A stretch of 64,000 nt of DNA from assembly GCA_036381435.1 (NCBI GenBank), contig DASVCW010000042.1, positions 32,560 through 96,559 of the forward strand. Reading direction: 5' to 3'. Shown in pieces: positions 9,066 through 18,045 of this stretch (position 1 is the first letter of the stretch; each line of letters opens with the position of its first letter). This stretch comes from Fodinibius sp036381435. Its GTDB lineage: Bacteria; Bacteroidota; Rhodothermia; Balneolales; Balneolaceae. The notes under the pieces were generated by a model that did not search any database, was not told the DNA's origin, and saw nothing but the letters and a program-made list of their open reading frames with translations. The translations under genes and the position numbers were made by a program.

Positions 9066-12000
9066 ATGACTAAATTAATACGAGGTACAGTTGGACTTAT
9101 AGCGCTACTTTTTATGACTGCTATAAATCTACAAGCGCAACAAAGAACTATAACGGGAATGGTGACTGATGCTGAATCGGGAAATACCTTACCCGGAGTG
9201 AATGTATTTGTAAGAGGTACCACGGTCGGAACCTCAACTGACGCAAATGGAAGGTATGAACTAACTGTTCCTGCAGATGCAGATACTCTTACCTTCACAT
9301 TTATTGGATTTGAGCAGCATCATGAACTCATTAATAATCGAACAGTTATTGATGTTGCCTTGCAGCCATCAGTCGAGACTTTTGGTGAAGTGGTTGTTAC
9401 TGCGCTGGGGATAGAACAACAGCAACGTTCACTTGGTTATGCGGTTGAAAAGATAGACAGTGAAGAACTTACTGCCGCCGGTGATCAAAATATTGTAAGC
9501 GCTATACAAGGCCGTGTGGCCGGTGTTCAGGTCACTAATACCGGTGGCGCTCCGGGAAGTAGTTCACGAATTATAATCAGGGGATATAGTTCTTTAGATC
9601 CTGGCGCAAATAATCAGCCTCTTTTTGTTGTTGATGGCATCCCGATCAGTAATACTACAATCGCTTCCGACGATACTCCACGGAGCTTAAGTAACCGCGC
9701 CATTGATATCAATCCCAATGATATAGCATCGGTAAGCGTTTTAAAGGGAGCCGCAGCAGCAGCTTTATATGGCGTTCGCGCTGCCAATGGAGCCATTATT
9801 ATAACTACGAAGAAAGGGCAAGCGGGTGATGTCGCCATTAATTTCAAAAACTCTGTGGGATTCGACCGGGTAAACAGCTATCCCAATTTTCAGCGGGTGT
9901 ATGGTCAGGGGTTTAGTGGCGTGCATGATCCGAACAGCTTTTGGCCGAACTGGGGTCCCAAAATTAGTGAGGTACGAGCAAACATCAATCCCGATTGGCG
10001 CTATTATGAAATTTGGCGTGATGCCTTCCAAACAGGGGTTAAGATTGACAACTCTGTTAGCGTATCCGGCGGTAGTCAATTGGCTACTTACTATGGATCA
10101 GTATCGAATTTAATGCACGAAGGGGTAATTCCGTTTAGTGATTTCAATCGCACTACCGTACGCTTCACCGGAGCAATTCACCCGAGCGACAATCTATCCA
10201 TTTCGTCTTCTGTAAACTTTATCAATTCCGGGGGAAATCGCGTACCGGCTGATCGCTTTATGGAACGCCTTATGTATTGGGCGCCAAATAAAGATGTAAC
10301 CGATTATATGAAAGATAACGGTACCATGAAGGGATATTATAATGACGGAGGGTCAGGAACGAACCCTATTTATGACGCTCGCTTTTCTACTTACGAAGAC
10401 AACGTGAATCGTGTAATAGGTTATACGAATTTAAACTATAATTTTACCGATTGGTTAAGTGCCTCTTACCGTTTTGGTATCGATTATTATAGTGACCAAC
10501 GTACGAATATTACACCCGGGCCGAGTGGAATAGCCGGCGAAAATGCATTGAGCTCTACCGGTTTTATTCGTGAATATCGTATTAACAGCCGTGATATTAC
10601 ATCCACCATCAACCTGATGATTCAACAAGATATCACCGAAAAATTATCAGCTGAGTTATTACTGGGAAATGACATTTTTGACCGGAATTTTAACCAGGTA
10701 AATGCTTTTGGAAATGATTTTGTAACTCCTAACTTTTATAATTTAAGTAACGTAAGGGATATTTCAACCAGTCAATATTTATCTAAACGACGTTTGGTTG
10801 GAGTATATGGAGATTTAATGCTGAATTATGGTGATTTCCTGTATTTAGATATTACGGCGCGTAATGATTGGTCCTCAACCCTGCCTGAAGAAAATCGTTC
10901 CTTCTTTTATCCGTCGGCAAGTCTTGGATTCGTATTCAGTGATATCGTTGATCTGCCTGAATTCTTTTCATTCGGGAAATTCCGGGCTTCTTATGCGCAG
11001 GTTGGTAAAGATGCTGAGCCTTATTCAACGGGAATCACATTTACCGCTCCTGCTCAATATCCTTTGAACGGGCAAGTAGGGTACACTCGTAACCAGACAA
11101 TTGGCAGCCCCAATCTACTGCCGGAGATCACTACTTCTGTTGAGCTGGGTACAAACCTACGGTTCTTAGAAGGCAGAATTGGGTTTGATTTTACCTGGTA
11201 CAAAGCGAATAGCGCCGATCAAATTCTTACTGTTCCTATTTCTAATGCCACAGGCGGTACCCGACTGATAACGAATGCCGGTGAAATAGAAAACCGCGGT
11301 ATCGAGCTACAGTTAAATCTTACACCGGTTCAAACCGCTGACTTTCTATGGGACATGAGCCTGAATTACAGCCGAAACCGGAGTGAGGTACTTTCCATTC
11401 GGGAAGGTCTTGAAACCATTTTCCTGGGTTCTCAATTCGGTTATTCAACCGGAGATGCTTCGATGTATCTGGTCAAAGGAGAGCCTTTTGGCAATATCTA
11501 CGGCAGCAGTTATGCGCGGTACTATCCCGAGGGAGAAGCACCTGAAGATCCTTTATACGTCGATAAAGATGCTCCTATTCTGATTGGTCCGGATGGGTTT
11601 CCGGTCGTAAATACAGACCAGCTGGTTCTTGGTAACGCCTTGCCCGACTGGATTGGCGGTATTTATAATCAACTGTCATACAAAAATGTAACGCTCTCCT
11701 TTTTGATTAATATACAATGGGGAATGGATGTATATAGCCAATATGATAACTTCTTTACTGCATTCGGTATTACTGAAATCACTTTAGACAGGAATGAATT
11801 CAGAGTGTTTGAAGGAGTGACAGCTGATGGACAACCTAACACCCAAAGAGTGTGGTTAGGACAGGGAGTAGGCCCCGATGGTGTTGATTACGGAGCCGGA
11901 TTTTATCGTAATACTTATCGCGGAGTTACCGAAAATTTTGTGAAAGATGCATCCTTCATTAAACTGCGTAATATTAAATTTGCCTACAGTTTACCGGCAA

Positions 12001-12194
12001 GTATTCTTCAGAAAATTCCTTTCAGAAATGTGACCGCATCCGTGTCGGCTACTAATCTGATACTTTACACGCCATTTGACGGGTTTGATCCCGAATCGAG
12101 AAGTGGTCCCGCGGGCAGTAATGCTATTGGGTTTACAGGACTTGATCACCCGGGTGTGGCCAGTCTTATCTTCTCACTGGATTTTTCTCTATAA
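9066..12194 (+). CDS. SusC/RagA-type TonB-dependent outer-membrane transporter
   Basis: A 1042-residue importer, shorter than the first SusC in this window because it lacks an STN domain. It has a signal peptide (1-24, ending NLQAQ), a carboxypeptidase-regulatory-like domain (about 26-100, ITGMVTDAESGNTLPGVNV), a SusC box GEVVVTALGI (107-116), a plug (about 118-240, with LFVVDGIPIS and VLKGAAAAALYGVRA), then a barrel. Without STN it is not expected to signal through FecR. Its N-terminal domain is closely similar to that of the first SusC (GTSTD-NG-Y-LTVP-DADTL-F-FIG), so the two are probably related paralogues. The SusD gene begins 17 bases downstream. Confidence 0.95.
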   Translation: MTKLIRGTVGLIALLFMTAINLQAQQRTITGMVTDAESGNTLPGVNVFVRGTTVGTSTDANGRYELTVPADADTLTFTFIGFEQHHELINNRTVIDVALQPSVETFGEVVVTALGIEQQQRSLGYAVEKIDSEELTAAGDQNIVSAIQGRVAGVQVTNTGGAPGSSSRIIIRGYSSLDPGANNQPLFVVDGIPISNTTIASDDTPRSLSNRAIDINPNDIASVSVLKGAAAAALYGVRAANGAIIITTKKGQAGDVAINFKNSVGFDRVNSYPNFQRVYGQGFSGVHDPNSFWPNWGPKISEVRANINPDWRYYEIWRDAFQTGVKIDNSVSVSGGSQLATYYGSVSNLMHEGVIPFSDFNRTTVRFTGAIHPSDNLSISSSVNFINSGGNRVPADRFMERLMYWAPNKDVTDYMKDNGTMKGYYNDGGSGTNPIYDARFSTYEDNVNRVIGYTNLNYNFTDWLSASYRFGIDYYSDQRTNITPGPSGIAGENALSSTGFIREYRINSRDITSTINLMIQQDITEKLSAELLLGNDIFDRNFNQVNAFGNDFVTPNFYNLSNVRDISTSQYLSKRRLVGVYGDLMLNYGDFLYLDITARNDWSSTLPEENRSFFYPSASLGFVFSDIVDLPEFFSFGKFRASYAQVGKDAEPYSTGITFTAPAQYPLNGQVGYTRNQTIGSPNLLPEITTSVELGTNLRFLEGRIGFDFTWYKANSADQILTVPISNATGGTRLITNAGEIENRGIELQLNLTPVQTADFLWDMSLNYSRNRSEVLSIREGLETIFLGSQFGYSTGDASMYLVKGEPFGNIYGSSYARYYPEGEAPEDPLYVDKDAPILIGPDGFPVVNTDQLVLGNALPDWIGGIYNQLSYKNVTLSFLINIQWGMDVYSQYDNFFTAFGITEITLDRNEFRVFEGVTADGQPNTQRVWLGQGVGPDGVDYGAGFYRNTYRGVTENFVKDASFIKLRNIKFAYSLPASILQKIPFRNVTASVSATNLILYTPFDGFDPESRSGPAGSNAIGFTGLDHPGVASLIFSLDFSL

Positions 12195-12211
12195 TTTAAA
12201 AAGATAGAATC

Positions 12212-13633
12212 ATGAAAAATTTTAAAAGCTTATTTAGTATTTCGGCTGTTTGTTTATTCGTATTGGCAGCGGGTTGTAGCGACTATCTGAATATTAATAC
12301 AGATCCTAATAATCCTACCGAAGCTCCTCTTTCAGGTTTGATGACGAATGTTACGTTTGAAACTTCCCAGGGAGTATATTCTTTGGGAAGTATCACCTCT
12401 TACTACGTTCAGTACTTAGCATCCCCTAATCCCGCTTCCCCTACCGATATTCAGGATGCGGTATCTTACGGGGATACCTGGTTTACTTTTTATGATGTAT
12501 TAACTGACTTAGCTGTGTTGCGCCAGAAGGCCAAAGAAGAGGGAGCCACTGAATACCTCGGAGTAGCCAAGATTCTAACGGCTTTAAACCTGGCTACCGT
12601 TGTTGATGTCTGGGGAGATGTACCCTACAGTGAGGCGTTTTTTGTAGAAACGCTTACTCCTGCTTACGATGATGACCAGCAACTCTATAATACAATATTT
12701 GAATTATTAGATGGAGGTATCGCCGATCTACAGGCGGGTAACTCTACCGTTGACTTGGGAGAAGATGATTTTATCTATCAGGGCGATACGGATAAGTGGC
12801 TCAGGCTAGGGTATATGCTAAAAGCCCGTTATTTAAATCATTTAAGCAAAACGGCCAATTATGACGCTGTTGCTGTTTTGGCGGCTGTTGATAACGGCTT
12901 TCTCAATAACGATGATGATGCCCAGGTTAATTACTTTGAGGCGTATCGAAATCCCTGGGCTAATGTAGCTATCGATAATGCCGGTTTAGTTTTAGGTGGT
13001 TGGCTTTCTGAACAGGTTGTTAATCATATGAATGGCACAACCTATGGGGTATTTGACCCGCGTATTGAAGCCTTTACAGATACCACAGACAGCGGCACTT
13101 ATGTAGGTACAAGAAATGGTGACGGAAGGGGAGATGCTCCGCCCGCCGGTGCGCGAAGTGTGCTAACAGTAAACACGTTCTACGCGGCTGAAACGGCTCC
13201 CATTTTAATTGCCACTTATGCTGAACAAAAGTTTATAGAAGCTGAAGCCGCTTTTAGAGCTAACCAGCAAACAAGGGCCTATAACGCTTATCTTGCGGGT
13301 ATCGAAGCTCATATGGATAAAATGGGAGTAGACGAAGCAGCAAAAGATGCTTATTTGACTGATCCTGCCGTAGCTGTGGGGGCCGCCAACCTTACACTGG
13401 ATCATATTTTTAAGGAAAAATATACAGCAATGTTTTTGCATCCTGAGGCTTGGGTAGATGCCCGGCGCTACGATTATCAGTATCAGGGTATGGAGGTTCC
13501 CGAGAACCTGAACCCTCAGTTAGATGGGCAGTTTATTCGCAGGTTGCGATATCCTGATTCAGAAACCCAGCGAAATTCAGAGAATGTCCCTGACGTCACC
13601 TTACTAGATCGCATTTGGTGGGATCAGAATTGA
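12212..13633 (+). CDS. SusD/RagB-like nutrient-binding lipoprotein
   Basis: A 473-residue lipoprotein with signal peptide and lipobox LAAGC (Cys22), followed by SDYLNINTDPNNPTEAPLSGLM, characteristic of the SusD-like_2 subgroup. Other family landmarks are YLGVAKILTALNLATVVDVWGDVPYSEAF and the C-terminal RRLRYPDSETQRN with a final RIWWDQN. Only a short spacer separates it from its SusC partner, and a strong terminator lies about 30 bases after the stop, so the two genes form one operon. The paired SusC/SusD complex should import an oligomer too large for porins; the substrate is not readable. Confidence 0.92.
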   Translation: MKNFKSLFSISAVCLFVLAAGCSDYLNINTDPNNPTEAPLSGLMTNVTFETSQGVYSLGSITSYYVQYLASPNPASPTDIQDAVSYGDTWFTFYDVLTDLAVLRQKAKEEGATEYLGVAKILTALNLATVVDVWGDVPYSEAFFVETLTPAYDDDQQLYNTIFELLDGGIADLQAGNSTVDLGEDDFIYQGDTDKWLRLGYMLKARYLNHLSKTANYDAVAVLAAVDNGFLNNDDDAQVNYFEAYRNPWANVAIDNAGLVLGGWLSEQVVNHMNGTTYGVFDPRIEAFTDTTDSGTYVGTRNGDGRGDAPPAGARSVLTVNTFYAAETAPILIATYAEQKFIEAEAAFRANQQTRAYNAYLAGIEAHMDKMGVDEAAKDAYLTDPAVAVGAANLTLDHIFKEKYTAMFLHPEAWVDARRYDYQYQGMEVPENLNPQLDGQFIRRLRYPDSETQRNSENVPDVTLLDRIWWDQN

Positions 13634-13660
13634 TTTAAAAAACTGTTGAATTATTAATCA

Positions 13661-13700
13661 AAAGGCATTCTTATATTTTTACATAAGAATGCCTTTTTTA
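13661..13700 (+). terminator. Rho-independent terminator of the second susCD operon
   Basis: AAAGGCATTCTTAT (13661-13674) pairs perfectly with ATAAGAATGCCTTT (13683-13696) over an 8-base loop, followed by TTTA. It lies just before the beta-lactamase-like gene. Confidence 0.9.
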
Positions 13701-13712
13701 ATTAAGTGAAAA

Positions 13713-14609
13713 ATGAAAAAGCTTTTTCTAACTCTTTGTGTCCTTTTAACGATAGCCGGATGCTCTTCTTCCCCTCAAACTGTTGATGAACTTAAAACCC
13801 AAATAAATAATAAGTTAAAATCTCTGGAAGGCGATTTTGCTGTGGTTTTTATCAATTTGAGTGATACGACTCAAAAAGTATTCATTAATGAGCATGAAAT
13901 GTTTCATGCCGCCAGCACTATGAAAACGCCGGTGATGATTGAATTATTCAAGCAGGCCAATTTAGGAAAATTTGTTTTGAGCGACTCCATTTTAATAAAA
14001 AATGAATTTTACAGCATTGTTGACAGCAGTCTTTATAAAATGGATATAAATGAAGATAGTGAAGGCAAACTCTATGAATTGATTGGCCAAAAAAGTACTA
14101 TTCGACAATTGATGGAAGATATGATTACCAGCAGCAGCAATCTGGCAACGAATATCCTCATTCAAAAAGTGGGTGCTCAAAATGTAACCCGGACAATGAG
14201 AAGTTACGGCGCAGATAGTATTCTGGTACTACGTGGAGTGGAGGACATTAAAGCCTACAGGAAAGGGTTAAGTAACCGTACAACGGCACTTGACGAGGCA
14301 ATTATTTACAAACGAATTGCTACAGGAAATGCCGTTAATGAACAAGCCTCACAAGCGATGATAGAAATTCTTAAGCAGCAGGAGTTTAATGAGATGATTC
14401 CCGCCCGCTTGCCGAATAATATAGAAGTAGCCCATAAAACGGGATGGATTACAGGCGTGAATCACGATGCCGGAATTGTAATTTTGCCTGATGGAAAAAA
14501 ATATGTACTGGTCTTGTTGTCTAAAAACGCTCCATATCGGGAGAACGTCCAAGCCGCTTTTGCCGGTATCTCGCGTGATGTATATAGTTTTGTAGTAAAT
14601 GATGAGTAA
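13713..14609 (+). CDS. class A beta-lactamase-like serine hydrolase, lipoprotein
   Basis: A 298-residue protein with a lipoprotein signal peptide (IAGC, Cys17) and a beta-lactamase2-type fold. The class A motifs are all visible: S68-T-M-K71 (SxxK), S141-S-N143 (SDN equivalent), a candidate general base E177 in RGVED (Rxx-E of the omega loop) and K242-T-G244. The family includes true beta-lactamases and relatives of unknown substrate. Being a lipoprotein on an envelope, next to amidase and DD-carboxypeptidase genes, it could act on cell-wall peptides or on beta-lactams; the sequence does not decide. A BlaI/BlaR1 pair is present but 36 kb away. The start ATG at 13713 lies directly behind the terminator of the preceding operon. 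Confidence 0.85.
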   Translation: MKKLFLTLCVLLTIAGCSSSPQTVDELKTQINNKLKSLEGDFAVVFINLSDTTQKVFINEHEMFHAASTMKTPVMIELFKQANLGKFVLSDSILIKNEFYSIVDSSLYKMDINEDSEGKLYELIGQKSTIRQLMEDMITSSSNLATNILIQKVGAQNVTRTMRSYGADSILVLRGVEDIKAYRKGLSNRTTALDEAIIYKRIATGNAVNEQASQAMIEILKQQEFNEMIPARLPNNIEVAHKTGWITGVNHDAGIVILPDGKKYVLVLLSKNAPYRENVQAAFAGISRDVYSFVVNDE

Positions 14610-14662
14610 ATACACCGGCTATCCCCTTACCCCTTTCAAGGGATGTCACTCATCACTTTCTA

Positions 14663-16129
14663 CTAATCTATAACGAGCGTATTGCCAATGGCTGATGCAT
14701 CACTACTTTCAGTATCAAAGACGAATCCATTGACGATAACATATTGAATTTGCCCATTTTCTTTTATGACCAGGTTAGGCATAGAGCCGAGCTCAATTTC
14801 ATTTGAATGGTCCTCGGCAACAATAACATTTAACGGTATGTCATTCAAAAAGGAAACGCCGGGAGCATCTTTAACAACAATGCCTGTATAGCCTTCCTGC
14901 AAAAGCTCAATAAAGTCCAGTTGCTGTACATCCTGAATGTTTTGTAAAGTATCAGGATAAATTTTACCGGGGCGAATCTCCATTTGGTTTCCATCCAGTT
15001 CATCATAACCGTACATCGTGGAAAGATCCCCCAGGTTGCTAATACGTGAACGATAATAGGATGTGGAATCATTAATTACTTCTTTCCACTGGCGGATACC
15101 AATATCAACAAGAAACCTTTTGTCATTCTTTACCATATTGACCTCCCGAATCAATAAATCAGTGAGAGCCCGATTATTTTCGGGGATTTGATGATAATCG
15201 TCAAGAGATGTTCCGACATAACTTTCATTTGCAATGGAGTTGATAGCTGCAAGCATGGTTACAAAGTTAAGTTTTCGGATATATTGCTTTTCAGGGTCAT
15301 CAGGATATCCGCCCGACTCTATTAAAACAGTACTCGTACCCCATTTTGTGATCATATCACCAAAAGCCCGGGGTTCGTGAGCGTCGGAATATTTTGCCAC
15401 CTTGCCGGGAATATACTGTTGAAGCATTTCATTCAGGTAAGCAATTAAACGCATGGCTTTTTTGCGCACTTTATTTACCGATCGTTCATAGTTATAAGCC
15501 GGCGCGAGAAAGGAGAGAGTAGCCGGTTCCGAGGTTCGTCCCACTGCATAATATGTTGATTGATCATGGAGGTTAAAACCAAACTCCGGCTTTAAACTAT
15601 CCCTCACACTCTTTAAGATTCGCGCTTCCGGGCTTGTGAGACGTTGCGCATCACGATTTATGTCAATACTCAAAGCATTTTTCCTTTGGAAATGCTCGGC
15701 ACCGTCCGGGTTTAGCATTGGGAGGAAATAGAGTGAGACTTTATTGAGCAAATCTTTCTTTTTGTCTGCAAAGAGGCCATTATTTTTGCTGAAAAAGTTA
15801 AAAATGTCAAGCAATGCCATGGTGGCTGTTGATTCATCACCATGCATCTGGGACCAGAAAAGCACGTTGGTATCGCCATTTCCGATTTGGACGAGATAAA
15901 TCGGACGATCCTGAACGGAATAGCCTGCTGTGGTAACTTCAAAAGCCGATTCAGAGGCCAGTTGTTTAATGAGCGGTTCTATATCACTGTGCGTGAACCG
16001 CCGGTCCTGAATGGTTTTTTCTTTGAAGGTTTCATAGTTATCATAGAGCCTTTCCGCAAAATTAAACTGCTGAGCAAAAACATTCGTGGAAAGAAGCAGG
16101 ATGAAAAGTAAAAGGCTAATCCGTTTCAT
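14663..16129 (-). CDS. M14 family zinc carboxypeptidase, exported
   Basis: A 488-residue secreted metallopeptidase with signal peptide 1-20 (NVFAQ). The M14 zinc site is clear: H96 and E99 in SQMHGDEST, and H188 in FNLHDQS; the catalytic glutamate is E271 (VLIESGG). The substrate-binding DINRD (156-160) is also present. The catalytic domain covers about 45-300; the C-terminal 190 residues are an unassigned beta-rich extension that may hold an amidohydrolase-like patch (YTGIVVKDAPG). M14 enzymes remove C-terminal residues from peptides, and some cleave murein peptides. It is transcribed convergently with the beta-lactamase-like gene and is followed on its 5' side by a D-aminoacylase-like gene in the same direction. 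Confidence 0.9.
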   Translation of the reverse strand: MKRISLLLFILLLSTNVFAQQFNFAERLYDNYETFKEKTIQDRRFTHSDIEPLIKQLASESAFEVTTAGYSVQDRPIYLVQIGNGDTNVLFWSQMHGDESTATMALLDIFNFFSKNNGLFADKKKDLLNKVSLYFLPMLNPDGAEHFQRKNALSIDINRDAQRLTSPEARILKSVRDSLKPEFGFNLHDQSTYYAVGRTSEPATLSFLAPAYNYERSVNKVRKKAMRLIAYLNEMLQQYIPGKVAKYSDAHEPRAFGDMITKWGTSTVLIESGGYPDDPEKQYIRKLNFVTMLAAINSIANESYVGTSLDDYHQIPENNRALTDLLIREVNMVKNDKRFLVDIGIRQWKEVINDSTSYYRSRISNLGDLSTMYGYDELDGNQMEIRPGKIYPDTLQNIQDVQQLDFIELLQEGYTGIVVKDAPGVSFLNDIPLNVIVAEDHSNEIELGSMPNLVIKENGQIQYVIVNGFVFDTESSDASAIGNTLVID

Positions 16130-16319
16130 AATTATTTAGTATTAGTGGTTTAATAAAAAGATGATCCTTGACAGCTAATTTCCAAACGCCCTCATATCAC
16201 CTTCATAAATAGCTCAAGGTGATTATCTCGAGATGATATTTATCCCTCCTTGAGGCGGGAGGTGTTCGCTGAATTTAATAATATTAGTGAAATTTGGTCT
16301 TTTGTAACTTGCGTATTTT

Positions 16320-17972
16320 TTAATCAGCCTGGTAGCCCGGCCCTCGAACTACCCGTCCCGGGGTAGCACCTGTATGCTTACCATTTCTCAAAACCTGCCG
16401 GCCATTTATAAACACATGGTTCACACCAACAGCATATTGATGAGGTTTCGTATAGGTAGCCCGGTCATTAATACTATCAGGATCAAAAACAACGATATCG
16501 GCAAAATAGCCTTCTTTTAAATATCCGCGTTTTTTGAGTTTTAAATTAGTAGCCGGTAGACCGGTAAGGCGGTAAATAGCCTCTTCAAGAGAAATCAAAC
16601 TTTCTTCCCGGACATATTTGCCCAGCAGCCGGGCAAAAGTACCGTAAGTTCGAGGGTGCGTACTTGACTTTAAAACCTCACCCTCGGCGGCAACAGATCG
16701 TGCGTCGGAGCCAAAACTCATATAGGGAACCTTGATTTTTTTGCGGATATTTTCTTCCGACATCACAAAAAAGACACTGCCGATATCGCCCTCATTTTCA
16801 ATGATCAAATCAACGATGGTGGCAACAGGGTCAGTGCCGCGGGCATCGCTTATTTCAGCCAGTGTTTTGCCATTTAAATGCTTGAGTGAATCCTGGTCAA
16901 ACTCAAGTAAAAGAATATTTTCGGGTGAACCGGACAGCTGATAGTAATTTTCCCAGTCAGTTTCAGTACTTCTCATTTCACTCTCAACTTTTTGCCTGAT
17001 TTCTGGATTTTTCAACCGGTTGATGAAATCTTCAGTGGTACCTTCTTTCACCCATGGCGGCATGGTGGCGTCAAGTCCCGTGGAAGCTGCAGTATAGGTA
17101 TACATATTAGCTGAAATATCGTGTCCTTCATTCCGCAGGGAATCAATTTTGTTGAACACGATATCAAGTTTATCCCAGTTTTGCCTGCCGGCTGCTTTAA
17201 GGTGGTAGATTTGAGCATCAATACCCGCTTCGGTTGCGATTCGAAAAAATTCATCTGTGGCTTTAAGCAGATGATCGCCTTCACTGCGAATGTGGGAAAT
17301 ATACATGCCATCATATTCTGCGACTGCTTTTGCCAGGGCAATAAGTTCTTCGGTGTCAGCAAACCAGGCGGGGGCGTAGATCAGGGATGAACCGACTCCC
17401 AGTGCGCCTTCTTCCATCGCTTGTCGAACAAGCTGTTGCATTTGCTCCAGTTCATCACCCGTAGGCGCGCGATCTTCACGACCAATAACGTTAACGCGGA
17501 TAGTCGTCGCGCCTACAAAAGATGCCACATTAGGGCTTATACCTTTTTCAACCAAATATTCCAGATATTCGCCAAGAGTGGACCATTCGGCCTCACGTTG
17601 TTTTTGCATCTGTTCATTCAAAGGTCCCATTGAAGAACCTTCACCAAAAATTTCCAGCGTTACTCCCTGTTTAATGTTGCTCATAGATCGCCCGTCGGAA
17701 AGTAATGAATAGTTGGCCCAGCTTAACATATTAATAAATCCCGGTGCTACGGCCAGCCCTTCGGCATCAATTATTGTTGAAGCGGTGGCTGAATCAAGAT
17801 CACCGATAGCAGCAATGGTGTCGGCCTTAATTCCAATATCGGCAACGAATGATGCTTCTCTCGTGCCGTCGTAAATGGTCCCGTTTTGAATAATTACATC
17901 ATACTCACTCGTACAGGCACTCAACCCGAGTATGAATGAAAGAACCAACAAAGAAAAGTTTTTAATATTCAT
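16320..17972 (-). CDS. N-acyl-D-amino-acid deacylase-like amidohydrolase, lipoprotein
   Basis: A 550-residue member of the amidohydrolase superfamily (D-aminoacylase/dihydroorotase-like group) with a lipobox LSAC (Cys20). Family landmarks are IIQNGTIYDG, the beta-barrel start VAPGFIN (76-81), H226 in SHIRSEGD, H256 in YHLKAAG, D422 in SFGSDAR, and HPRTYGTF (438-445). The first metal motif, usually GFIDxHxH, reads GFINMLSWA here, so both histidines are missing, and the position of the bridging cysteine (GNCG in D-aminoacylase) reads GEGS. It therefore resembles a subgroup with a rebuilt metal site. It probably removes an acyl group from N-acyl-D-amino acids or D-dipeptides at the envelope, which would fit muropeptide degradation. 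It is divergent from the PBP4 gene across 73 bases. Confidence 0.82.
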   Translation of the reverse strand: MNIKNFSLLVLSFILGLSACTSEYDVIIQNGTIYDGTREASFVADIGIKADTIAAIGDLDSATASTIIDAEGLAVAPGFINMLSWANYSLLSDGRSMSNIKQGVTLEIFGEGSSMGPLNEQMQKQREAEWSTLGEYLEYLVEKGISPNVASFVGATTIRVNVIGREDRAPTGDELEQMQQLVRQAMEEGALGVGSSLIYAPAWFADTEELIALAKAVAEYDGMYISHIRSEGDHLLKATDEFFRIATEAGIDAQIYHLKAAGRQNWDKLDIVFNKIDSLRNEGHDISANMYTYTAASTGLDATMPPWVKEGTTEDFINRLKNPEIRQKVESEMRSTETDWENYYQLSGSPENILLLEFDQDSLKHLNGKTLAEISDARGTDPVATIVDLIIENEGDIGSVFFVMSEENIRKKIKVPYMSFGSDARSVAAEGEVLKSSTHPRTYGTFARLLGKYVREESLISLEEAIYRLTGLPATNLKLKKRGYLKEGYFADIVVFDPDSINDRATYTKPHQYAVGVNHVFINGRQVLRNGKHTGATPGRVVRGPGYQAD

Positions 17973-18045
17973 CTTATTTACTTATTTCTTATGGTGATCG
18001 CCATCATACGGCTATAACTTTAAAGATAAATACCACCATAATTCG

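Noticed and set aside
9901..11583. several short plus-strand frames inside the second SusC gene
   Set aside because: All are out-of-frame shadows of a gene with full family structure.
13713..14609. antibiotic-resistance beta-lactamase controlled by the BlaI/BlaR1 pair
   Set aside because: The motifs allow hydrolysis of beta-lactams, but the regulators are 36 kb away, the sensor lacks a penicillin-binding domain and the neighbours suggest a cell-wall-peptide role; not supportable from sequence.
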